Shown piece by piece: positions 8,609-15,906 of a stretch of 64,000 nucleotides of DNA; the first letter of the stretch is position 1, and every line of letters begins with the position of its first letter. Position numbers and translations under genes: made by a program. The stretch spans positions 496,001 through 560,000 of the forward strand of contig JBMNFG010000009.1 of assembly GCA_050949175.1 (NCBI GenBank), read 5' to 3'. The notes under the pieces were generated by a model. It worked only from the letters and a program-made list of their open reading frames with translations. It was not told the DNA's origin and did not search any database. The DNA comes from UBA4971 sp900019985 (GTDB taxonomy: Bacteria; Bacillota; SHA-98; UBA4971).

Positions 8609-9208
8609 ATGGGGAAATTACTTGTCATATTCTTTGGCGGGGTTCTCCTGAATAACTTCATCCTATCAAGATTCTTGGGGATCTGTCCGTTTATCGGGAT
8701 TTCCCAACGAGTTGAGACTGCCGCAGGAATGAGCGCGGCGGTGATTTTCGTTATGGCCCTTGCCTCAGTAGTCACATGGTTCTTCCAGCATATGTTCCTT
8801 ATCCCTCTGGGGCTTGAATACCTTCAGACGATATGTTTTATCCTTATTATCGCGACCTTGGTGCAACTTGTGGAGATGGTAATACAGAAGACGAGTCCAC
8901 CGCTTTATCAAGCTCTGGGCATCTATCTTCCGTTGATTACAACAAACTGTGCAGTACTCGGTGTTACTCTCTTGAACGTAACAGAGAACTATAACCTGTT
9001 GGAAGCCGCTGTCAACGGCGTAGCAGGTGCATCAGGATTTGCGGTGGCAATATTGCTGTTTGCCGCGATTCGCGAGAGAATGGAACTCAGCGAGATTCCG
9101 GAATCTCTGAAGGGTTTCCCTATAGCGCTGATAACTGCCGGACTCATGTCAATGGCATTCTTGGGTTTTGCCGGTTTCAGGCTAGAGGCCTTGTTCGGAG
9201 TGATGTAG
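8609..9208 (+). CDS. rnfA: Rnf complex membrane subunit RnfA
   Basis: A 199-residue polytopic protein, paralogous to RnfE. The segments NNFILSRFLGICPFIG near the start and LPLITTNCAVLG near residue 110 contain the conserved cysteines that hold the membrane [2Fe-2S] centre in the RnfA/E (NqrE/D) pair. Length and topology are normal. It lies between rnfE and rnfB. Confidence 0.94.
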   Translation: MGKLLVIFFGGVLLNNFILSRFLGICPFIGISQRVETAAGMSAAVIFVMALASVVTWFFQHMFLIPLGLEYLQTICFILIIATLVQLVEMVIQKTSPPLYQALGIYLPLITTNCAVLGVTLLNVTENYNLLEAAVNGVAGASGFAVAILLFAAIRERMELSEIPESLKGFPIALITAGLMSMAFLGFAGFRLEALFGVM

Positions 9209-9231
9209 GCTGCGATGAGAGGTGATATTAG

Positions 9232-10056
9232 ATGGCAGTGATAAAGGCAGTACTGGTTCTCGGGTTAAGCGGAGCTTTATTCGGGGGCATTCTCGCGTTA
9301 GCCTCGCAGAAGTTTCATGTGGAGCGGGATCCGAGAGAGGATGAAATAGCTCAGCTCTTACCGGGCGCTAACTGCGGAGCTTGCGGGTTCCCAGGGTGTT
9401 CCGGGTGTGCTGCTGCAATAGTGGCAGGAGATGCAAGTATCAACGCGTGTCCTGTTATGGATAGTGAATGTGCAGCCCGGATTGCTGCTCTCATGGGTGT
9501 TGAATCCGGTGCCGATACAGAGAAGAAGGTTGCCAGGGTCTTTTGCCAGGGTGCTGACGACAAGTGTCCGCCCAGATACGTTTACGACGGACTTCGCAGC
9601 TGTAAAGCTGCGCACAGGCTCGCAGGCGGTGGCAAATCATGCGTGTACGGGTGTCTTGGTTTAGGATCCTGTGTTGATGCGTGCATGTTTGACGCGATTC
9701 ATATGGGGCCTGACGGTCTGCCTGTTGTCGATGAGGCCAAGTGCACGTCATGTGGCTTATGCGTTGCTGCATGCCCAAGGGGAATAATTCAGCTTGTGCC
9801 TATATCGCAGCAAGTTACAGTCCTGTGTACCTCAAGAGCCAGAGGTGCTGAGGTAAGAAAGACATGTAAGATCGGGTGTATCGGATGCGGAATATGCGTC
9901 AAAGCATGTCCGCAACAGGCTATTACCATGGAGGATAATCTTGCTGTCATTGACCCGGAGAAATGCGACGCATGCGGTATCTGCGTTGAGAAGTGTCCGA
10001 CGAAATGCATCGTAATGCGGGACAGTGTCCCTATCGTCGCCAAGAGCGCGTGCTGA
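9232..10056 (+). CDS. rnfB: Rnf complex ferredoxin-oxidising subunit RnfB
   Basis: A 274-residue protein with an N-terminal membrane anchor and multiple iron-sulfur clusters that accept electrons from reduced ferredoxin. Cysteines 48, 51, 56 and 59 (NCGACGFPGCSGC) form the first cluster. Ferredoxin-like sets follow around residues 140-155 (CVYGCLGLGSC), 170-180 (CTSCGLCVAAC), 216-227 (CIGCGICVKAC) and 244-255 (CDACGICVEKC). It closes the rnf operon. A structured element begins about 50 bases after the stop. Confidence 0.95.
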   Translation: MAVIKAVLVLGLSGALFGGILALASQKFHVERDPREDEIAQLLPGANCGACGFPGCSGCAAAIVAGDASINACPVMDSECAARIAALMGVESGADTEKKVARVFCQGADDKCPPRYVYDGLRSCKAAHRLAGGGKSCVYGCLGLGSCVDACMFDAIHMGPDGLPVVDEAKCTSCGLCVAACPRGIIQLVPISQQVTVLCTSRARGAEVRKTCKIGCIGCGICVKACPQQAITMEDNLAVIDPEKCDACGICVEKCPTKCIVMRDSVPIVAKSAC

Positions 10057-10107
10057 TGTCGAACTGCTACAACTAACCGTAAGTCGTAGAAAGCGTACGT
10101 ATATATA

Positions 10108-10231
10108 GTGCACGGTCGCCGGTGATTGCAACGAGGAGTGTCAAAATCGGGCCACATGCTTGCGGGCCCGATTGTGTTCAAGGCGCCTCCGCTAGAGGCG
10201 CCGTCTCCGAGTGCAACACCGGCGACTGCAC
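10108..10231 (+). ncRNA. Y-shaped structured element (candidate RNA or inverted-repeat element), unknown class
   Basis: An outer helix pairs 10108-10138 with 10205-10231; its core GTCGCCGGTG/CACCGGCGAC is unbroken, and GTGCA/TGCAC and TTGCA/TGCAA extend it on either side. Inside are two perfect hairpins: 10145-10153 with 10165-10173 (AATCGGGCC/GGCCCGATT), and 10182-10189 with 10195-10202 (GGCGCCTC/GAGGCGCC). Together they make a three-way junction. It contains no gene and lies between rnfB and a convergent minus-strand gene. I do not recognise an Rfam family. A small mobile or REP-like DNA element is the main alternative, and the strand is uncertain because the fold is symmetric. Confidence 0.5.
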
Positions 10232-10241
10232 ATTACAGTTC

Positions 10242-10266
10242 AAGGCGCCCTTCTTGCGGGCGCCTT
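10242..10266. terminator. Strong hairpin between convergent rnfB and SASP genes
   Basis: A perfect 9-bp stem, AAGGCGCCC/GGGCGCCTT, with an 8-base loop. It shares the TTCAAGGCGCC core with the third arm of the neighbouring Y-shaped element (10178-10187). Neither side has a long T-run, so a bidirectional terminator is possible but not certain. Confidence 0.35.
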
Positions 10267-10317
10267 CTTAGAGTGTTAACAACGGTAATCCTGCCGGATC
10301 TCAATGCAGCTTATGTG

Positions 10318-10548
10318 CTAAAGGTTGTGTTCGGGCTTTTTTGAGCGCTCCTTCGCCATAGCTTGTTTGCCCTTCTTCACCAGTTTCTTTACCATGGCTC
10401 CTCCGACTTTGCCTGCTTCCCTCACTGTAAGTTCATCAGGATTACTTAAATCGCTACTTAATCCAAGCTCCTCCGCAGTTTCATACTTCAGCCTTTCCAT
10501 TTCCCGCGACGACTTCTGACGAGGTTTAGACTTTTTCTTCTTTGCCAC
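10318..10548 (-). CDS. Small acid-soluble spore protein, alpha/beta type-like
   Basis: A 76-residue protein. The first 20 residues are rich in Lys, Arg and Ser. Then come a KYETAEELGL segment, resembling the Gpr cleavage region, and LTVREAGKVGGAMVKKLV, the DNA-binding signature of alpha/beta SASPs. These proteins coat and protect spore DNA and are degraded by Gpr at germination; gpr itself is at 38 kb here. The GTG at 10548 has an AAGGGTGG-like site on the minus strand and gives a normal SASP length; the longer frame to 10620 would add 24 residues. It lies convergent to the rnf operon and divergent from apbE. Confidence 0.75.
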   Translation of the reverse strand: MAKKKKSKPRQKSSREMERLKYETAEELGLSSDLSNPDELTVREAGKVGGAMVKKLVKKGKQAMAKERSKKPEHNL

Positions 10549-10659
10549 AAGACCCACCACCCTTCGGGGACGTTTATGATTAGCATTACCAACATATCGG
10601 AACCTAAACATAATCCTCATTTAGTGTGACGGAACTTGGAGTTAGCCCAAAATGCCAGC

Positions 10660-10688
10660 TTGTCAGTGTATATGAGACGTGATACACT
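10660..10688 (+). promoter_or_regulatory. Promoter of apbE
   Basis: TTGTCA at 10660-10665 and TACACT at 10683-10688 are separated by 17 bases, a good housekeeping-sigma promoter. It is 33 bases before the apbE start. Confidence 0.6.
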
Positions 10689-10721
10689 GAATTTGTGAGG
10701 TGTTGAGGGGGAGATTTGTAG

Positions 10722-11852
10722 TTGAAGTGGGAGTATGGTACGAGGCATAGACGGACCAGGATAGTACGTAGGCGCTTGTTCCTGGGAATCGTCGCAATCT
10801 TGGTTATTCTGTTAGCCGGATACGCAGTAATGCATTTCGGACCCGATGACTTGAAATCAGCACTCCGAAAGCCTTTCCTGAAGTTGCAGGACCCCAATGG
10901 AGAAGGGATCAATCCTGAGGGAGTTACGGAAACCGGTTGGCAAACGGAGTTTCTCATGGACACCTTTGTTTCAATCCGAGCAGTGGGCGACAATGCAGAC
11001 GAGGCGATTGAGGCTGCACTTGGTGAGATGCGAAGAATTGAATCTCTTATGAGCAGGTATGTTCCAACAAGTGACGTCTCTTTAATAAACCGGTCTGCAG
11101 GAGGCCCTCCTGTCAAAGTTGCAAGCGAGACGTTTCATGTCATTGAGGAGGCGGTTCAGTGTGCACGGCTTACCAATGGGGCGTTTGATATCACCATAGG
11201 CCCGCTCATGGATTTGTGGGAGTTTAACTCTTCCGGTCCGACAATCCCCGGCCCGGAAGAGATTGAGCAGGCCAAGCCTCTAGTAGGATGGGAACTTATA
11301 GAGCTCGACCCAGAGAATATGACAGTTAGGTTGCCTAAAGAAGGAATGTCCATAGACCTCGGTGGAATCGCTAAAGGATATGCAGCACAACAAGGGGCGC
11401 GTGTTCTCAGGGAATACGGGATTCGACATGCACTGATTGATGCAGGTGGGAACATTGTCGCAGTTGGTTCGCGTGCTGAGGGTAATCCGTGGAGAATCGG
11501 TATTCGGGACCCCAGGGGTGAAGGGCCGGAGGCTACAATAGGCCCAACAATACACTTGGTCGATGCGGCGGTAGCCACTTCAGGTGATTACGAGAGGTTT
11601 TTCATTCACGATGGGAAGAGGTACCACCACATTCTGAATCCTGAAACAGGGATGCCTGTTGAGTCCGTCTCTTCTGTAACTGTGGTGACAGAGAGCCCAT
11701 TGCATGCGGATATGCTGTCTACAGCTGTGTTTGTGTTGGGGCCTGATGAAGGAATGAGATTCGTTGAAACGCTGGACGGTGTCTCTGCTATGATAGTAGA
11801 TGCCAATGGGAATATAGTGTTTTCCAATGGATTTCCCGGCGCAAACCAGTAG
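10722..11852 (+). CDS. apbE: FAD:protein FMN transferase ApbE
   Basis: A 376-residue exported, membrane-anchored enzyme: a basic N-terminus is followed by a hydrophobic helix near residues 17-38. It transfers FMN from FAD to Thr in target motifs such as those in RnfD and RnfG. Visible family motifs are MDTFVSIRA, IDLGGIAKGYA, ALIDAGGNIVAVG, ATSGDYERFF and YHHILNPETG (Mg2+/FAD site). TTG start at 10722. It has its own promoter, separate from rnf, but its closeness to rnfCDGEAB suggests the Rnf flavoproteins are its substrates. Confidence 0.93.
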   Translation: MKWEYGTRHRRTRIVRRRLFLGIVAILVILLAGYAVMHFGPDDLKSALRKPFLKLQDPNGEGINPEGVTETGWQTEFLMDTFVSIRAVGDNADEAIEAALGEMRRIESLMSRYVPTSDVSLINRSAGGPPVKVASETFHVIEEAVQCARLTNGAFDITIGPLMDLWEFNSSGPTIPGPEEIEQAKPLVGWELIELDPENMTVRLPKEGMSIDLGGIAKGYAAQQGARVLREYGIRHALIDAGGNIVAVGSRAEGNPWRIGIRDPRGEGPEATIGPTIHLVDAAVATSGDYERFFIHDGKRYHHILNPETGMPVESVSSVTVVTESPLHADMLSTAVFVLGPDEGMRFVETLDGVSAMIVDANGNIVFSNGFPGANQ

Positions 11853-11977
11853 TTGTCTGCGTTTCAATCAGCGGTAGGCTTAGGCACTTAGAATACAAGA
11901 AAAAGCTGATTAACTAATACCGCGGTTACAAAGGTGCACATTATGTTTACTGTGACGACTTGCAGGAGGCAGTTGTA

Positions 11978-12598
11978 ATGGATCTCCATGGAACAGGCCG
12001 GAGGGCGCCTGGATTTGTGTTGGCCTCTGCTTCACCTGCCCGAGCTGACTTGCTGAGACAGATCGGCCTCAGATTCGAAGTATTGCCCAGTAAAATCCGG
12101 GAAGATGATATTGATTCCAAAGGCCCTATTGACAAGGTAGTTATGCTTTCTCAGGCAAAAGCGAAACATACAGCCCGATCTTTAATTGACAAAGTGATAA
12201 TAGCAGCTGATACCGTTGTTGTCCTGGGCGACGAGATCCTGGGGAAGCCGGAGGATGAAAGCGAAGCCTTTGAAATGTTGTCTTCCTTATCAGGCCATTG
12301 GCACCATGTCGTAACCGGTGTAACTGTGTTAGATACATATACAGGCGCCGCCTCGTCATCTCATGAGATCACCGGAGTGAAAATGAGAGAACTCTCCGAC
12401 GATGCTATCAAAGCCTATGTCAAAAGCGGAGAGCCGCTGGGTAAAGCGGGTGCGTACGCCATACAAGGGAGAGGAGGGGTCTTTGTAGAAAGGATAGAAG
12501 GTTGTTACTTTAATGTAGTAGGCCTTCCTTTGCCACGACTGGTAAATATATTCTATGATATTGGGATTAATATTTACGATGAACTATTCCGGAGGTGA
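11978..12598 (+). CDS. maf: Maf-like nucleoside triphosphate pyrophosphatase
   Basis: A 206-residue Maf family protein with the N-terminal signature VLASASPARADLLRQIG and the catalytic IIAADTVV segment. These enzymes hydrolyse dTTP, UTP or modified pyrimidine nucleotides. The ATG at 11978 is preceded by AGGAGG at the right distance; a TTG at 11960 would sit over that site. It is the first gene of the maf-radC-mreBCD cluster, an arrangement usual in Firmicutes. Confidence 0.92.
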   Translation: MDLHGTGRRAPGFVLASASPARADLLRQIGLRFEVLPSKIREDDIDSKGPIDKVVMLSQAKAKHTARSLIDKVIIAADTVVVLGDEILGKPEDESEAFEMLSSLSGHWHHVVTGVTVLDTYTGAASSSHEITGVKMRELSDDAIKAYVKSGEPLGKAGAYAIQGRGGVFVERIEGCYFNVVGLPLPRLVNIFYDIGINIYDELFRR

Positions 12599-12604
12599 CG
12601 AGGC

Positions 12605-13402
12605 TTGCCGGGAGCATCTAACGGGAGGGAATGTTCCACCATCAAACAGATGCCTCTCCATGAAAGGCCGAGAGAGCGCCTTCTCCGCGCAGGTCCCGCT
12701 GCCCTTTCTTCCGCGGAACTGATATCCATCATTTTGCGCACGGGAGTTCGTGGTCAATCTGCTTTATCCCTCGCCACTTCCGTCTTACATAAGTTCGGCG
12801 GTATCCGCGGTATAGCTGCCGCATCCGCTCAGGATCTGGCCAATGAAAAAGGAATTGGCCTTGCAAAAGCAGTCCAGATTAAAGCGGCAATAGAACTCGG
12901 TAAAAGGGCTTTCATGCTTGAGCCGGAAGACCTCGTTCAGATAAACGGCCCCCGTGATGTGGCGCAGCTGATGATTGGAGAAATGCGCTACCTGGACAGG
13001 GAACACTTTAAACTGGTAATCTTAAATGCGAAGAATAAAGTGGAAGACTTAGTTACCGTTTCCATCGGTTCTCTCGACAGTTCCCTTGCCCATCCCAGGG
13101 AGGTCTTTAGGGAATGTGTGAAACGGAATTGCGCTCGGGTCATTCTTGTTCACAACCATCCCAGCGGCGACCCTACGCCCAGCGATGCTGATATCGCAAT
13201 CACACGGCGGCTTGTGAGCTGCGGAATGATCCTCGGTATTGAGGTGCTTGACCACATAATTGTCGGAGACAACAGATACCGGAGTTTGAAAGAGCTTGGT
13301 TTGATGGATATAGGGCAGTTCGGTCACAAGGCGGCAGTCTCAGCAGACTGGAAGTCGAAGGAGCGTATCGGCCCTGTCAGCCTGAAGCTTGATACAGAAT
13401 GA
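12605..13402 (+). CDS. radC: RadC family JAB-domain protein
   Basis: A 265-residue protein of the RadC/YeeS family. An N-terminal helix-hairpin-helix region (SAELISIILRTGV) is followed by a C-terminal MPN/JAB domain with the zinc motif HNHPSGDPTPSDAD. The cellular role is unsettled; older links to DNA repair are disputed. TTG start six bases after the maf stop, preceded by GGAGGTGACG. The last bases overlap the region just before mreB. Confidence 0.93.
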   Translation: MPGASNGRECSTIKQMPLHERPRERLLRAGPAALSSAELISIILRTGVRGQSALSLATSVLHKFGGIRGIAAASAQDLANEKGIGLAKAVQIKAAIELGKRAFMLEPEDLVQINGPRDVAQLMIGEMRYLDREHFKLVILNAKNKVEDLVTVSIGSLDSSLAHPREVFRECVKRNCARVILVHNHPSGDPTPSDADIAITRRLVSCGMILGIEVLDHIIVGDNRYRSLKELGLMDIGQFGHKAAVSADWKSKERIGPVSLKLDTE

Positions 13403-13415
13403 AGGGGGAAAAAGC

Positions 13416-14456
13416 ATGTTTCTTGACCCGATTCTTGCACTGTTTTCCCGGGATCTAGCTGTGGACCTGGGAACCGCTAATTCACTTGTTTACATAAAGG
13501 GCGCAGGTGTCGTACTTACCGAGCCTTCTGTCGTCGCCCGTGAAAAGGATACAGGAAGGTTGCTTCAGGCTGGAGAAGAGGCTAATCGAATGGTGGGAAA
13601 GACACCGGGCAACATAAACGTTATTCGGCCACTGAGAGACGGTGTAATAGCTGACTTTGACACGACTGAACTTATGTTGCGCCACTTTGTCGTCAAAGCT
13701 CATAATGGAAGAGGCCTCGTACGGCCGAGAATGATCATTGGAGTGCCTTCAGGTGTTACTGAAGTTGAGAAAAGGGCGGTAGTCGATGCTGCACTGCAGG
13801 CAGGGGCAAGGGAGGCGTACGTCATAGAAGAGCCTCTTGCTGCCGCAATCGGAGCAGGGCTGCCTGTATTCTTGCCTTCCGGCAACATGATTGTGGACAT
13901 AGGCGGAGGGACAACGGAAATAGCCGTGATTTCACTTGGAGGCATAGTGGTATCAAGGTCCATCAGGGTTGCCGGTGACAAGATGGATGATGCAATAATG
14001 CAGTATGTAAGAAGGACTCATAATGTCATCATCGGTTCGAAAACTGCGGAAAACGTGAAAAAGACTATAGGTGCAGCCGCATCCAGCAATCCTGAAAAAG
14101 CAATGGAGGTCAAAGGAAGAGATATGGTTACAGGCCTCCCAAAAGTTGTACAAGTCTCTTCCGGTGAAATCGAGGAGGCGCTGAGAGATACGCTTACCGA
14201 GATAATCGAAGCGATAAAGCAGACTCTGGAAAAGACCCCGCCTGAACTTGCAGCTGATATAATTGACAAAGGTATAATGTTGTCAGGTGGCGGGTGTCTC
14301 ATCGAAGGCCTTGATTCGGTACTTCAAGAAGTAACGGGAATACCTGTGCTCCGAGCCGATGATCCTCTTACCTGTGTTGTGCGGGGTGCAGGCATGGCAC
14401 TTGACGATTTTCGAAGGTTCAAACGGCTTCTTACCAGCTCTTCGAAGGTGGGGTAA
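13416..14456 (+). CDS. mreB: Rod shape-determining protein MreB
   Basis: A 346-residue actin-like ATPase that organises lateral wall synthesis. Motifs include DLGTANSLVY (phosphate 1), DIGGGTTEIAV (phosphate 2) and LSGGGCLIEG (adenosine). The ATG at 13416 follows GAAGGGGGAAAA and matches family N-termini; the frame is open upstream only because it runs over the end of radC. First gene of mreBCD. Confidence 0.96.
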   Translation: MFLDPILALFSRDLAVDLGTANSLVYIKGAGVVLTEPSVVAREKDTGRLLQAGEEANRMVGKTPGNINVIRPLRDGVIADFDTTELMLRHFVVKAHNGRGLVRPRMIIGVPSGVTEVEKRAVVDAALQAGAREAYVIEEPLAAAIGAGLPVFLPSGNMIVDIGGGTTEIAVISLGGIVVSRSIRVAGDKMDDAIMQYVRRTHNVIIGSKTAENVKKTIGAAASSNPEKAMEVKGRDMVTGLPKVVQVSSGEIEEALRDTLTEIIEAIKQTLEKTPPELAADIIDKGIMLSGGGCLIEGLDSVLQEVTGIPVLRADDPLTCVVRGAGMALDDFRRFKRLLTSSSKVG

Positions 14457-14480
14457 CGAAAACAGCTGTGCAGGGGTGGC

Positions 14481-15353
14481 GTGTTTGTGGAACATGAATC
14501 AAAGCAAAGGCCTTACCTGGTACTTCTGGCGCTGGCAGCGCTGGCTTTGATAGCTATCATCTACATAACTTCAGGCGAACGGGATCGTCTGACACCGCTC
14601 GAGTATGTCATTCGCGAAATGTTGGCCCCTGTACAGACAGGCTTATTCCGTGTTGTCAACTGGGTGGACAGAGTAGGCAGGGATATAGCGGACGTGAGGT
14701 CTGCAGTATCTGAAAACCGTCTCCTGAGGCGGGAAATAGCTTCTCTTACAGCTGAAAACGTATACCTTGAAGAATACAGGCTTGAAAACATCCGGCTCAG
14801 GGCGCTTCTGGGCTTTCAAGAGAGGATACCTCATAAAACACTGGCTGCAGAGGTTATTGCCAGAGACCCGGGGAACTGGCTGAATACAATAACTTTAAAC
14901 AAGGGGACAAGCGACGGTGTCCTGAAAGACATGGCTGTCGTATCTTACGAAGGCCTGCTCGGACGCATAGTTGCAACGTCTGGAAACACTGCAAGCGCTC
15001 TTCTGATTATTGACCCTCGCTCTGCTGTAGGCGGTATCATCCAGCGGAACCGCGCATTGGTTCTTGTTGAAGGCGACCCCGGAACTCCCGGTATGTGTAT
15101 TGTTAAGTGTTTGACAACAGAGTCTGATCTTACAGTCGGTGACAAGGTTCTGTCTTCCGGGTTGGGCGGGATTTATCCGAAGGGCCTTATTATCGGTGAG
15201 ATTGTTGAGCTTATTCCCGGTAAGTACGGGGTAGGATCCGCTGCCCGTCTCAAGCCTGCCGCGGATTTCGCCCGATTGGAGGAAGCCCTTATTATTTTGG
15301 AACCGTCTCTATTAGATGTGGAGATGCCTTTGGAGGAGGCCCGTGAACAATGA
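14481..15353 (+). CDS. mreC: Rod shape-determining protein MreC
   Basis: A 290-residue bitopic membrane protein with a cytoplasmic N-terminus, a membrane helix near residues 12-30, a coiled coil near 75-110 and a C-terminal beta-barrel domain, as in MreC. It links MreB to the elongation synthases. GTG start. It ends overlapping mreD by four bases. Confidence 0.94.
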   Translation: MFVEHESKQRPYLVLLALAALALIAIIYITSGERDRLTPLEYVIREMLAPVQTGLFRVVNWVDRVGRDIADVRSAVSENRLLRREIASLTAENVYLEEYRLENIRLRALLGFQERIPHKTLAAEVIARDPGNWLNTITLNKGTSDGVLKDMAVVSYEGLLGRIVATSGNTASALLIIDPRSAVGGIIQRNRALVLVEGDPGTPGMCIVKCLTTESDLTVGDKVLSSGLGGIYPKGLIIGEIVELIPGKYGVGSAARLKPAADFARLEEALIILEPSLLDVEMPLEEAREQ

Positions 15354-15865
15354 GATATTGGGCCTTAGGCATTTTAACGGTATTGGTAGTAGTTCTTGAG
15401 ACTACTGCCATACCCTATATTTCCATCGGTGGCATCGGCCCTGACATTGTAGGAAGCCTTGTTACCCTTGTAAGTATGTTGAGCGGCAGGGAGATGGGTC
15501 TTTTTGTAGCACTTGTCGGAGGTGTTCTGGAGGATGTATCATCCGGCCAGTTTCTTGGCTTATTCGTCCTTGTTCGCGGGGTAGTCGCATGTTTGGCAGG
15601 TATGGCTTATCAGAAAGTCTTTCAAGAATGGGTGCTTGTCCCCGTGATCCTTGTATTCGGCGCTGCAGTTGCCGGAGGCATCCTGCAAGTATTCCTGCTG
15701 GCTTCCTTCGGTGTGCCTTTTGAATCGTACCGAATGGCTCTAAGTACAGTGGTGTTTCAGGCAGTATATTCAGCTCTCCTGTCACCTATTGTTATGCGTA
15801 TAATCTCTACTCTGGATGCCTTTGTCAGCTCTGTTTTGGAGCGCCGGAGGTCTTTACAACCCTGA
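15350..15865 (+). CDS. mreD: Rod shape-determining protein MreD
   Basis: A 171-residue protein, almost wholly hydrophobic with about five membrane helices, including the GLFVALVGGVLEDVSSG region typical of MreD. It starts inside the end of mreC (ATGA overlap). It is part of the elongasome with MreC, PBP2 and RodA, all encoded in this cluster. Confidence 0.9.
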   Translation: MRYWALGILTVLVVVLETTAIPYISIGGIGPDIVGSLVTLVSMLSGREMGLFVALVGGVLEDVSSGQFLGLFVLVRGVVACLAGMAYQKVFQEWVLVPVILVFGAAVAGGILQVFLLASFGVPFESYRMALSTVVFQAVYSALLSPIVMRIISTLDAFVSSVLERRRSLQP

Positions 15866-15906
15866 TTGGCAAGATAGATATTATCTTTTGAGCGCTGGGG
15901 GAGAAC

